A DNA stretch of 55,701 bases, taken from the NCBI RefSeq assembly GCF_001280005.1, contig NZ_LGDW01000007.1:1-55701 (forward strand), in the 5' to 3' direction. The DNA comes from Streptomyces sp. NRRL WC-3618 (lineage in GTDB: Bacteria; Actinomycetota; Actinomycetes; Streptomycetales; Streptomycetaceae). Position numbers and translations under genes: made by a program. This document shows, piece by piece, positions 25,178-33,002 of this stretch (position 1 is the first letter of the stretch; every line of letters begins with the position of its first letter). The notes beneath the pieces were generated by a model that saw only the letters and a list, made by a program, of their open reading frames with translations, made no database searches and had not been told where the DNA came from.

Positions 25178-26005
25178 TCAGGCATTGATCTTCCGCAGCA
25201 GACGGGTCGGGAGCCGGGCCAGCAGGTATTCGACGACGGTCCAGGGCACTCGGGGCACTGTCGCGTGGACGGCGCCGGACTCGATGCGGTCCATGATCTT
25301 GCGGGCGCCCGTGCGGGTGTCGATGAGGAACGGTCGTTTGTCGCCCAGGGATTCGTTGATCGGGGTGTCGATGTAGCCGGGGGCGACCGTGGTCACGGTG
25401 ATGCCGCTGTTCCACAGCTCGCCTCGCAGCGACTGAAGGTACCTCGTGAGCCCTGCCTTGGAGGCGCAGTACGGCGCCCCGCCCGGCAGGCCCGCCCCGG
25501 CCACGACGGAGGAGAAGCCCACCACCTGCCCGCCGCCCTTGCCGCGGAAGTGTGCGACGGCGGCGTCGATGGTTGCCATCGCACCCAGCAGATTGACGTC
25601 GACCACCGCCCGGTGCGCCTGGAAGTGGCCCTCCCCGATGTTGCCTCCTACGTCGACGCCCGCGTTGGCGATGACCATTCCGAGTCCGCCGAATTGCCGG
25701 GCCGCGTCGTCGACCGTCCGCGCCACGGCCTCGTGCTGGGTCACGTCGAGGGCGGCCACGGTCACCGAACGCTGCGGGAACGCGGCGGTGAGCTGTGCCC
25801 GCAGTTCTTCCAGGAGCTCGATTCTGCGTGCGGTGAGGTACACGTCGTAGCCGCGGACGCACAGCTCGGCTGCCAGTGCCTTGCCGATGCCCGAGCTGGC
25901 ACCGGTCAGGAGCGCGGTTCTCGCCGGCAGCGGGGGCCGGCCCGGGTCGACGAAGGGCAGCTTCCCGAGCAGGCGGCGCGCTGTGGTCAGTTCAGTGCCG
26001 TTCAT
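25178..26005 (-). CDS. Short-chain dehydrogenase/reductase
   Basis: This 275-residue classical SDR has the cofactor motif TGASSGIG near residue 35, the NAGVD block near 115, catalytic Ser in FSSVVAG, and YCASK near 161-165. The N-terminal extension of about 28 residues and the basic C-terminus (RLPTRLLRKI) suggest association with a membrane or partner. The ATG at 26005 overlaps the stop of the small ORF (CGATGA), so it is translationally coupled to it. It belongs to the TetR-controlled module. Confidence 0.85.
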   Translation of the reverse strand: MNGTELTTARRLLGKLPFVDPGRPPLPARTALLTGASSGIGKALAAELCVRGYDVYLTARRIELLEELRAQLTAAFPQRSVTVAALDVTQHEAVARTVDDAARQFGGLGMVIANAGVDVGGNIGEGHFQAHRAVVDVNLLGAMATIDAAVAHFRGKGGGQVVGFSSVVAGAGLPGGAPYCASKAGLTRYLQSLRGELWNSGITVTTVAPGYIDTPINESLGDKRPFLIDTRTGARKIMDRIESGAVHATVPRVPWTVVEYLLARLPTRLLRKINA

Positions 26006-26091
26006 CGGTCGCCGTTCCTGTGATCCGCGAGCGTCACCGTGCGTCCGTCCGGGGTGGGCCTGCGGCACAGCTCCTCTTGGATGGCTGTCAT
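26002..26091 (-). CDS. Small conserved ORF, 29 residues (copy B), coupled to the SDR
   Basis: The ATG at 26091 reads MTAIQEELCRRPTPDGRTV and ends ADHRNGDR, with a TGA inside the ATGA overlap with the SDR start. An AGGAAGGACA stretch (26098-26107) just upstream is a fair ribosome site. The near-identical copy A at 20778-20879 keeps the frame and most residues while third positions change (for example GCA/GCC and GAA/GAG), which argues for translation. Function is unknown. Confidence 0.6.
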   Translation of the reverse strand: MTAIQEELCRRPTPDGRTVTLADHRNGDR

Positions 26092-26165
26092 GCGCTGTGT
26101 CCTTCCTGGAGTGCCGGAGAGGGGATCCAACGACCCCGTCGTCAGCATGACCATTCACTCAAGGC

Positions 26166-26208
26166 GTGTCAACAGTGGTGACACTCGTGCTGACATCACT
26201 GTTGACAC
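26166..26208. promoter_or_regulatory. Candidate TetR operator B in a divergent promoter
   Basis: Perfect 12-bp arms GTGTCAACAGTG (26166-26177) and CACTGTTGACAC (26197-26208) flank a 19-bp centre that contains TGACA words in both directions. The site lies between the small ORF/SDR start (26091, leftward) and the hydrolase gene (26277, rightward), so one site could govern both. Confidence 0.75.
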
Positions 26209-26276
26209 CAATGGATCGACAAGTCAGAGTGAGGGTGCCGAAGCTCGACATGTCCATGCGATGAAAGGGATCGGTA

Positions 26277-27479
26277 ATGCGCATTGAAGCGGGTGGGTGG
26301 CTGCTGGGAGCCGCCGCGGCGGGTGCCGGGGCGGTGTGGCTGTGGCGCCACCAGGACGAGGTGATGACCGGTCGCCCGGTCAATGAGTGGACGTTTACTC
26401 ACATGAATCTCCTCATGCCCACCGAAGGCGTCCGCCGCGGCGGGGATGCGCTCCCCCTGCCCCGGCGACCGCGCCCCCTGGAAGTGACCTACGGCTTCGA
26501 GGGACGGGAGCGGAGCCTTGCCGAACTGCACGCTCGAACGAACACCACCTCCTTCGTCGTGCTGCATGGCGGCGAGATCGTCCACGAGTCGTATCCGGGG
26601 TACTTCGCGGGGGACGACGTACGGTTCCAGTTGTTCTCGATGACCAAGTCGGTGACGTCGATGCTGATCGGGATTGCCATCGACGAGGGGGCGATCAAGG
26701 ATGTGACCGAGCCGGTGACGGTGTACTGCGAAGGGCTGGTGGGCTCCGCCTTCGACGGGGTGACCATCGAGCATCTGCTCGACATGAGCAGCGGGGTGGG
26801 CGACCTGGAGGACTACACCGTTCGGGACGGTTTGATCGTCAGGTTCACCAAGGCCGCCACAGGAGGCGGCTCGCTGTACGAGGTCGTGTCCTCGGCCGAG
26901 CGTTCGACCGAGGCCGGCACACAGTTCAACTACTCGACGATCGACACCCAGGTCCTGGGATGGGTGCTGGAGTCCGCCACCGGCCGTTCCCTCGCGCAGT
27001 ACGCCACGGAGCGCCTCTGGAGCCGCATCGGCGCCGAGCACGACGCGTACTACTGGCTCACCCGGGGGCGTCCGCGTACCGCGATCGGCGGCGGCTCGCT
27101 CAATGCCACCGCCCGCGACATGGCCCGGCTGGGGCTGCTGATGTCCCGTGGCGGGGAGCTGAACGGGCAGCGCATCGTGCCGGGGGAATGGGTGGCGCGC
27201 AGTCGGGGTCGCGGGGTGCCGCACCTGGAAGTCGGCGCGCTGGGTCCCAGCGGCTACCCGCATTACGGGTACAGCAACAAGTGGTGGACACTCGGCGGCG
27301 AGCGACGTCCGTTCACCGGGGTGGGGATCCACGGCCAGTACCTGTATGTGGACCCGGAGGCCGACGTGGTGATCGTCAAGACCAGCGCGTGGCCGACGGC
27401 GGACGACGCCTCGCGTGACGCGGAGTCCGTCACGGCGCTGCGGGCGGTGGCCGACCACCTATACGAGTACCACCGTTGA
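26277..27479 (+). CDS. Serine hydrolase of the class C beta-lactamase / esterase (SxxK) family
   Basis: This 400-residue protein has an N-terminal hydrophobic helix (residues 7-23) that likely anchors it at the membrane. The nucleophile motif is Ser121 to Lys124 (SMTK), and the second motif is Tyr219 in NYST. Relatives include EstB esterases, 6-aminohexanoate oligomer hydrolases and lipid esterases, so a true beta-lactamase role is not implied. AAAGGGA precedes the ATG. It is read from operator B, divergent from the SDR, and is followed by the TetR gene. Confidence 0.82.
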   Translation: MRIEAGGWLLGAAAAGAGAVWLWRHQDEVMTGRPVNEWTFTHMNLLMPTEGVRRGGDALPLPRRPRPLEVTYGFEGRERSLAELHARTNTTSFVVLHGGEIVHESYPGYFAGDDVRFQLFSMTKSVTSMLIGIAIDEGAIKDVTEPVTVYCEGLVGSAFDGVTIEHLLDMSSGVGDLEDYTVRDGLIVRFTKAATGGGSLYEVVSSAERSTEAGTQFNYSTIDTQVLGWVLESATGRSLAQYATERLWSRIGAEHDAYYWLTRGRPRTAIGGGSLNATARDMARLGLLMSRGGELNGQRIVPGEWVARSRGRGVPHLEVGALGPSGYPHYGYSNKWWTLGGERRPFTGVGIHGQYLYVDPEADVVIVKTSAWPTADDASRDAESVTALRAVADHLYEYHR

Positions 27480-27495
27480 CACCGTCGTTGATAGG
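27474..27495. promoter_or_regulatory. Possible third TetR site at the regulator's own start
   Basis: GTTGACACCGTCGTTGATAGG carries two half-sites of the GTTGACA/GTTGATA kind seen in operators A and B, but as direct rather than inverted words. It lies across the hydrolase stop, directly before the TetR start. Autoregulation is inferred. Confidence 0.4.
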
Positions 27496-27504
27496 ATGAC
27501 GGCC

Positions 27505-28239
27505 ATGACACGCGCGAAGACCAACTCGGCAGGAGCGACTCCCGCGCGGCGGAAGCGGCGTCCGGCATCCTTCCTCACCCCGGATCTGATCCTGGACACC
27601 GCGATGGCCGTGATCGAGAGAGATGGTCCGGAGGCGCTCACCTTCCGTCGGCTGGGTACTGATCTGGGCGCCGACCACACAGCTGTCCTGCGGCACTTCC
27701 GCAGCAAGGACGATCTGCTGCTCGGCCTGGCCGCCCGGCTGGTCAGCGATGCCCTGCACGACTTCGCACCGTCGGAAAGCTGGCGCGAGACCCTCGCCTC
27801 GCTCGCCCGACGGATCCGTGCCGCATGCCTGCGGCACCCGGGCGTGGCCGTCCTGGTCGCGGCCCGCACCTCACGGCGCGAGCCGGAGTTCCAGGGCGCC
27901 GACGTGGTCATCGGCGCCCTGCTCGAGGCCGGCCTCCAGGGACGCGAAGCGGCCTCGTACTACCGGGTCCTGGCCGAAATGGCACTCGCCGCCAGCGCCT
28001 TCGAGGCTTCCTTCAACGTGCTGGACAAGGCCGCTCAGGAAGGCGACCGGCTGGCCTGGCGCCGCGAGTACCTGACGGCCTCGCCACAGCGGTACCCGAA
28101 CCTGGCACAGGTCGCCCCCCATCTCGCGGAAATCGACGAAGAGGACCAGTTCGAGACCGCGCTCGGCCTGCTCCTCGACGCCGTGGAACTCCGCGCGCAG
28201 CGCGCCCGGGCAGAAGGAAGCGAACACACGGAGAACTGA
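27505..28239 (+). CDS. TetR family transcriptional regulator
   Basis: This 244-residue repressor has the N-terminal HTH in TPDLILDTAMAVIERDGPEALTFRRLGTDLGADHTAVLRHFRSKDDLLLGLAARL (about residues 24-78) and a helical ligand domain. The ATG at 27505 is preferred because AGG at 27493-27495 is nine bases upstream; the ATG at 27496 has no room for a ribosome site. The palindromes at 20650, 26166 and the half-sites at 27474 are its natural candidate targets. The ligand is unknown, possibly a lipid or steroid-like substrate. Confidence 0.87.
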   Translation: MTRAKTNSAGATPARRKRRPASFLTPDLILDTAMAVIERDGPEALTFRRLGTDLGADHTAVLRHFRSKDDLLLGLAARLVSDALHDFAPSESWRETLASLARRIRAACLRHPGVAVLVAARTSRREPEFQGADVVIGALLEAGLQGREAASYYRVLAEMALAASAFEASFNVLDKAAQEGDRLAWRREYLTASPQRYPNLAQVAPHLAEIDEEDQFETALGLLLDAVELRAQRARAEGSEHTEN

Positions 28240-28548
28240 CGCCTCGCCGGGCAACAGGACACTTGGCGAGACCGCGCAAGCGCTGGCGGAGTCCCCGCTG
28301 GCTCGGGAGACGTGGCCGCCATCGACCTCGACTTCGCCATGTGGACGGGCGAGGGGGCGCCGGGCAGGCCAGGTGCGCATCCAGCTGCGGTGCTCAGCCC
28401 TGGTGTTGGACCGGGCGTGGCCCGAAGGCTACGTGACTCCGGGCGACGCCACACCCCCAGGCTCGCTGCTACGAGGGCATCGTCAGGCTGGCGGACGCCG
28501 TGTCCACCGTGCATCCCTGGGATGCCCTGCAGCAGGTCGCGCGGCGCG
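28240..28548. other. Gap after the TetR gene
   Basis: No complete gene is seen. One short frame (about 28468-28540, reading YEGIVRLADAVSTVHPWDALQQVA) looks like the end of a lost protein of unknown kind. No terminator hairpin was found directly after the TetR stop. Confidence 0.35.
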
Positions 28549-28665
28549 GGTTCTCGTGCCGGTCGGGTGGGAGATCGTTAGCACGTGGTCGTCCGTCACA
28601 GGCGGTCTCTGGGATTCTCGGGCCGGGCAGCGGGCCACTGCATAGCCTCCCGATGGGAGGGATGT
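28549..28665 (-). repeat. Inverted repeat copy B (117 bp)
   Basis: This is the reverse complement of 19719-19865 apart from one mismatch and the 30-bp duplication present only in copy A. Both copies stand at mobile-element scraps. The bracketed segment (19866-28548) contains the whole TetR module. It could be an end-derived remnant of one element type or a MITE-like sequence; no terminal inverted repeats are obvious. Confidence 0.8.
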
Positions 28666-28673
28666 AGCTGCTT

Positions 28674-28976
<303 letters not shown>

Positions 28977-28984
28977 CCTCGGAG

Positions 28985-30043
28985 TATCGACGGATCATGG
29001 AGATCGTGGCCGGGGCGGAGGGTCCGGTGATGGCCAAGGACGACGCAAGGATGCCTGCGCCGGGCCAACGAGATCCTCAGGACCGTCGGCTTTTTTCGCC
29101 CAGGAACTCGACACGACCTGGCGAAGGTACTGACGTTCCTCAAAGAACGCGGTGACCTCGGTGTCGAGCCCGTCCTCCGGGAACTGCACGTCCCCTCCTC
29201 CACTTACTATCGCTGGCGCCGCGCCGAGAGCGAGCCGTGCGAACGAAGGCGCCGGGATTCAGAGCTGACCGAACAGATCAAGGAGATCCACGCCGGCTCG
29301 GGCGGGATCTACGGCTCACCGCGCGTGCACGCCGTGCTCAGGCGCGAGGGCGTCCATGTGGGCCGCAAGCGGGTCGAGCGCCTGATGCGCGAGGCCGACA
29401 TCGCGGGCATCAGCCCACGTCGCAAGGGCTTCACGCGCCGGGACCCCAAGGCCACTCTGGCCCCGGACCTGGTCCAGCGCGACTTCACCGCGAGTGCGCC
29501 GAACCGGCTGTGGGTCACCGACCTGACGATGATCGCGACCGGCGAGGGCCCGTTGTGGCTCTCGGCGATCCGGGACGCGTTCTCCCGCCGGGTGGTGGCC
29601 TGGGAGACCTCCGCACACGCGGACGCCGACCTGGTGCTGTCCACGCTCGAGTACGCCCTCGCGTCCCGCGAGGTCGAGCCCGGACAGCTATTCACCACGC
29701 GGACCACGGCTGTCAATACACGTCGATCAAGCTCACAACTCGCCTGCTGCGAGCGGGAGTTCAGGCGTCCATGGGCTCGGTCGGAGACTCCTACGACAAC
29801 GCCCTCGCGGAGAACCTGTGGATGATCACCAAGACGGAGTGCATCCGCGGCCGCGTCTTCGCCACCCGGGCCGCGGCGAACCTGGCGCTGTTCGAGTACA
29901 TCGACGGCTTTTACAACTCCCGGCGCATCCAGAAACGGCTCGGCCACCTCAGTCCGATCGAGTTCGAGGAGAAGCACTACGCCGACCAGGCAACGGCCGA
30001 ACGAACGAACCTGAAACCCCGTCAACCCCTCCTGACCAGCTGA
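28985..30043 (+). pseudogene. IS3-family transposase, frameshifted
   Basis: A continuous frame from about 29055 reads LRRANEILRT, then the OrfB-like HTH region (VPSSTYYRWRRAE) and the integrase core with TASAPNRLWVTDLTMI (first Asp) and SAIRDAFSRRVVAWE. At about 29697 one base is missing: the match continues in another frame as HHADHGCQYTS, GSVGDSYDNALAENLWMITKTE (second Asp and Glu) and NSRRIQKRLGHLSPIEFEE. It is a typical IS3-group DDE transposase (about 300 residues) broken by a single-base deletion. Terminal repeats were not identified. Confidence 0.8.
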
Positions 30044-30110
30044 TCAGCACCTCCCGCACACCGGGGGAACCTCATCTCCCAGAACGCGACCGACCCTCTC
30101 TCTGGCGTGG

Positions 30111-30395
30111 GTGATCCAGGATGTTCCCGTCCCTGAGGTTCTGCCCGGCTGGTCCCTGGTCAAGGTGGCCAACTGCCTCGCATCCTCGGCTGCGACGCCG
30201 TCGTTCATGACGAGCAGGGTCGCCGGTGATCGGGTACGCCGTCATCGCGTCACCAGAGCGCGGCAACGGCGACGAGACCCTGGACCGCAGTGGGCCCTTC
30301 TGTCGAAGCGCCACGACGGCGCGTTCACCTGCGGCTGCGGACCAGAGCACAAGGTCACGGCCTCGCGGACACCACGTTCAGGTACTGGCATGTAG
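30111..30395 (+). pseudogene. 5' piece of a zinc-type alcohol dehydrogenase gene, decayed
   Basis: Pieces in shifting frames match the N-terminal part of the oxidoreductase at 44892-45875: VPVPEVLPGWSLVKVA, then (after a gap of about 25 codons) ILGCDAVVHDEQG, VIGYAVIASPERGNGDETLD and ALLSKRHDGAFT. The matching middle part lies 2.3 kb downstream at 32641-32922. Several frameshifts and a deletion make it non-functional. Confidence 0.7.
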
Positions 30396-30701
30396 ACGTT
30401 CGCCGCGGGAGGCCGTGGCCTGTTCGTCAGCCTGTCTCGCCGAGGATCCTTTCGCGAAAGCTGCGGGGATTGCGGTCGGCGACCCGATCTGTGTGCCGCA
30501 CTGCGGAACGACGATTAGTTCGCTCGCCTGTGATGGTCGACAGTTGTCTCGCAGGTCCTAACGACAAAGGCACGGTAGTTCGTTGGGGCATGCCCCAGTT
30601 CACATTTACGCGAGGCGACGACTCGATGAGCCGCGGCCCCGGGCCAAGGATCGCGAGGTCGAACTGGCCACCACCGATCGAAAGCGATGGAGCTTTCTGA
30701 C
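30396..30701. other. Gap before the hydroxyacyl-CoA dehydrogenase gene
   Basis: No gene is supported. Short frames here have no family resemblance. The region presumably holds the promoter of the 30.7-32.5 kb gene pair. Confidence 0.35.
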
Positions 30702-31559
30702 ATGACCGCTTTCAAGAACATCACCGTGCTGGGAACGGGAGTCCTCGGATCGCAGATCGCTTATCAGACGGCATTCCGCGGTTTCCAGGTGATGGTGTGG
30801 GACATCGACGGTCCCGCCCTCGAACGGGCAAAGGAGCGGTTCGCTCAGCTGGCCAGCGTCTACGCCTCTGAGGTCGAGCTCCCGAGCCCGGATGCCCCGC
30901 AGGCCGCGCTCGAGCGGATCCGCGGGACGAGCGACTTCGCCGACGCCGTGAAGGACGCCGATCTCGTCATCGAGGCCGTGCCGGAGAACCTTGAGCTCAA
31001 GCGCGACGTCTGGGCGAAGGTCGGCGCGGCCGCGCCGGAGAAGACGATCTTCGCGACCAACACCTCAAGCCTTCTGCCCAGCTCTATGGCCCTCGCTACC
31101 GGTCGGCCGGACCGCTTCCTCGCGCTGCATTACGCGAACAACATCTGGCATCGCAATATCGCCGAGGTCATGCGCACCGAGTACACCGACCCGGACGTCT
31201 TCCAGCAGGTCGTCACCTTCGCTGAGGAACAGGGCATGATTCCGATCCGGGTGCAGAAGGAGCAGCCGGGGTATGTGGCCAACACGATCCTGTTCGCGGC
31301 CCTGCGCGCGGCCATCGAGCTCTACCTCAACGAGGTCGCGGACATGCCGACGATCGACGAGGCGTTCCGTGTCTCCATGGTCACGCCTCTCGGGCCGTTC
31401 CAACTCCTCGACATGGTCGGCATGACGACCGTCTACAACGTCTACTCGGTCGGCAACGAGGTCGAGCAGCGCTTCGCGAAGCTCGTCAAGACGGAGTACA
31501 TCGACAACGGCAAGCTCGGCAGGAGCACCGGTGAGGGCTTCTACCGCTATGCCGACTAG
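30702..31559 (+). CDS. 3-hydroxyacyl-CoA dehydrogenase family protein
   Basis: This protein of about 285 residues has the NAD motif VLGTGVLGSQIAYQTAFRG at the N-terminus, the dehydrogenase core (VIEAVPENLELKRDVW, TNTSSLLPSSMA) and the C-terminal dimer domain (MVTPLGPFQLLDMVGMTTVYN). It oxidises a 3-hydroxyacyl-CoA or a related hydroxy acid. The ATG at 30702 is preferred over 30687 because GGAG stands nine bases before it. It is followed after 54 bp by a hydrolase gene on the same strand, and both lie between two pieces of a broken alcohol dehydrogenase. Confidence 0.85.
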   Translation: MTAFKNITVLGTGVLGSQIAYQTAFRGFQVMVWDIDGPALERAKERFAQLASVYASEVELPSPDAPQAALERIRGTSDFADAVKDADLVIEAVPENLELKRDVWAKVGAAAPEKTIFATNTSSLLPSSMALATGRPDRFLALHYANNIWHRNIAEVMRTEYTDPDVFQQVVTFAEEQGMIPIRVQKEQPGYVANTILFAALRAAIELYLNEVADMPTIDEAFRVSMVTPLGPFQLLDMVGMTTVYNVYSVGNEVEQRFAKLVKTEYIDNGKLGRSTGEGFYRYAD

Positions 31560-31613
31560 AGGGTCGGCGGATCAACCGCCTCCCCGATCACCGGAATGAT
31601 TCAGAGGAACCCC

Positions 31614-32513
31614 ATGTACGAAGACGTCACCTTCTCGCTCCCGGACGTGCAGCTCCACGGCCGGATCTATCGACCGGACGGCGACGGCCCTCACCCGGTC
31701 GTCATCTTCCACTCGGGCCTCGGCAGCGTGGCGGAAGGGAACTACGGGTTCGCTGACCTGTTCACAAGCCTCGGATTGGCTGTCCTCTTCTACGACCACC
31801 GCGGGTTCGGGTACAGCGGTGGAGACCTGCGTCAGGAAGTCGACCCGCTCCTCTTCGCCCGCGATCTCCGGGACGTCATCACGCTGCTCGCGGATCGCGA
31901 CGACGTCGATGAGCGACGGATTTCCCTTTCGGGGTTCAGCCTCGGCGGGATGATCGATCTGCTGGTCGCCGGCGTCGACCGTCGGGTTGCGGGTGTCGTC
32001 TCGGTCGTCGCCCCGATCAGCGGCCTGGCGGCGCGCGATTTGTTCCCGCCGGAGGCGCTGCCGGCGGTCGACGCCGCGGTCGAGGCAGGTCGCCGTGAGC
32101 AGTTGCTCGGCGGCCAGTCCCCCGTCCTGCAGGCCACTGGCGAGCGTGTTCCCGGCGGACCGGAGGTCATGTTCGACGACCCCACCGGCGCGGAGTTCAT
32201 CAAACAGTTCGACGGGCTGCCGAGCTACCGCAACGAGGTGACCCTGACGTCACTCGGTCGCCTCTTCGAGACTGAGCTGCTGCCGTTCGCTGCCAGGATC
32301 ACCGCCCCGCTCCTGCTGATCGTCGGGAGCGAGGACACTATCTCCCGGGTTGAGGACGCCCGCGAGTTCTTCGAGCAGGTGCGCAGCCCGAAGCTCCTTG
32401 AGGAGCACCCCGGCCAGCACTACGCCGTCCTCATCGGAGATGGGTACAAGCAGCTCGTCGCGCAATCCGCGGAGTGGCTCGCCGAGAACGGGACCGTCCC
32501 GGTGTCCCGCTAG
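31614..32513 (+). CDS. Alpha/beta hydrolase
   Basis: This 299-residue serine hydrolase has nucleophile Ser109 in GFSLGG, a likely acid Asp in VGSEDT, and His in GQHYAV. The oxyanion segment HSGLGS follows the first strand. AGAGGAACC precedes the ATG at 31614, which is why the upstream ATG at 31596 is not used. It pairs with the hydroxyacyl-CoA dehydrogenase gene as a two-gene unit, ended by a hairpin. The substrate is unknown. Confidence 0.8.
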   Translation: MYEDVTFSLPDVQLHGRIYRPDGDGPHPVVIFHSGLGSVAEGNYGFADLFTSLGLAVLFYDHRGFGYSGGDLRQEVDPLLFARDLRDVITLLADRDDVDERRISLSGFSLGGMIDLLVAGVDRRVAGVVSVVAPISGLAARDLFPPEALPAVDAAVEAGRREQLLGGQSPVLQATGERVPGGPEVMFDDPTGAEFIKQFDGLPSYRNEVTLTSLGRLFETELLPFAARITAPLLLIVGSEDTISRVEDAREFFEQVRSPKLLEEHPGQHYAVLIGDGYKQLVAQSAEWLAENGTVPVSR

Positions 32514-32578
32514 GTGTGCTGTTGACGGACCTCGGACGAGGTGTGATCCGCTGGTGGACGGGTGAAGACCTCCTGGCC

Positions 32579-32607
32579 GAGCGTGGAGCCGTCGAGGTTC
32601 CACGCTC
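32579..32607 (+). terminator. Hairpin after the hydrolase gene
   Basis: GAGCGTGGA (32579-32587) pairs with TCCACGCTC (32599-32607) around an 11-base loop. A second inverted repeat, CTGTCAG/CTGACAG at 32612-32638 with a T run in its loop, follows and might be an insertion-sequence end remnant. Confidence 0.6.
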
Positions 32608-32640
32608 GGGTCTGTCAGGAAATGTGTTTTTCTGACAGGC

Positions 32641-32922
32641 CCACAACGCCGGCTGACGGTGAGTGAGATCGCCGAGATCGGAGCGGAGTACTCAGTGCCG
32701 GACGGGCTCAGCATGGACGAGGCCGCTTGCATGCCGGTCGCCTGGGGCACGGCGTATCGGATGCTCTTTACCCAAGCCGGGGTCCGCGCCGGCGATCAAG
32801 TCCTGGTCCAGGGCGCCGGAGGAGGCGTGTCCTCTGCTGCCATCGAGCTGGATCTCGCAGCAGGCGCAGTCGTGTACGCCACCTCCAGGTCGCCTGAGAA
32901 GGCACTACCTCCGCGTTCATAG
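32641..32922 (+). pseudogene. Middle piece of a zinc-type alcohol dehydrogenase gene
   Basis: The frame reads DEAACMPVAWGTAYRMLFTQAGVRAGDQVLVQGAGGGVSSAAIELDLAAGAVVYATSRS, closely matching residues about 135-195 of the oxidoreductase at 44892-45875, including the nucleotide-binding GAGGGV. It begins where the piece at 30111-30395 leaves off and breaks off before the C-terminal half. The piece is separated from its 5' part by two intact genes. Confidence 0.75.
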
Positions 32923-33002
32923 AAGGAACGGCCGGCCAACCCGTAGTAACGGCCCAGCACGAGCATCGCCGTGGGATCTACGGAATATTGAGAAGGATGA
33001 AG

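Noticed and set aside
26277..27479. Antibiotic resistance beta-lactamase
   Set aside because: SxxK and Tyr motifs fit the broader esterase/amidase family. Context with SDR and FAD dehydrogenase favours a catabolic hydrolase, and nothing indicates beta-lactam specificity.
29041..29133. Programmed -1 frameshift of an IS3 OrfA/OrfB pair at the T run near 29091
   Set aside because: The relevant transposase frame runs straight through this stretch without needing a shift, and the OrfA part is too decayed to judge.
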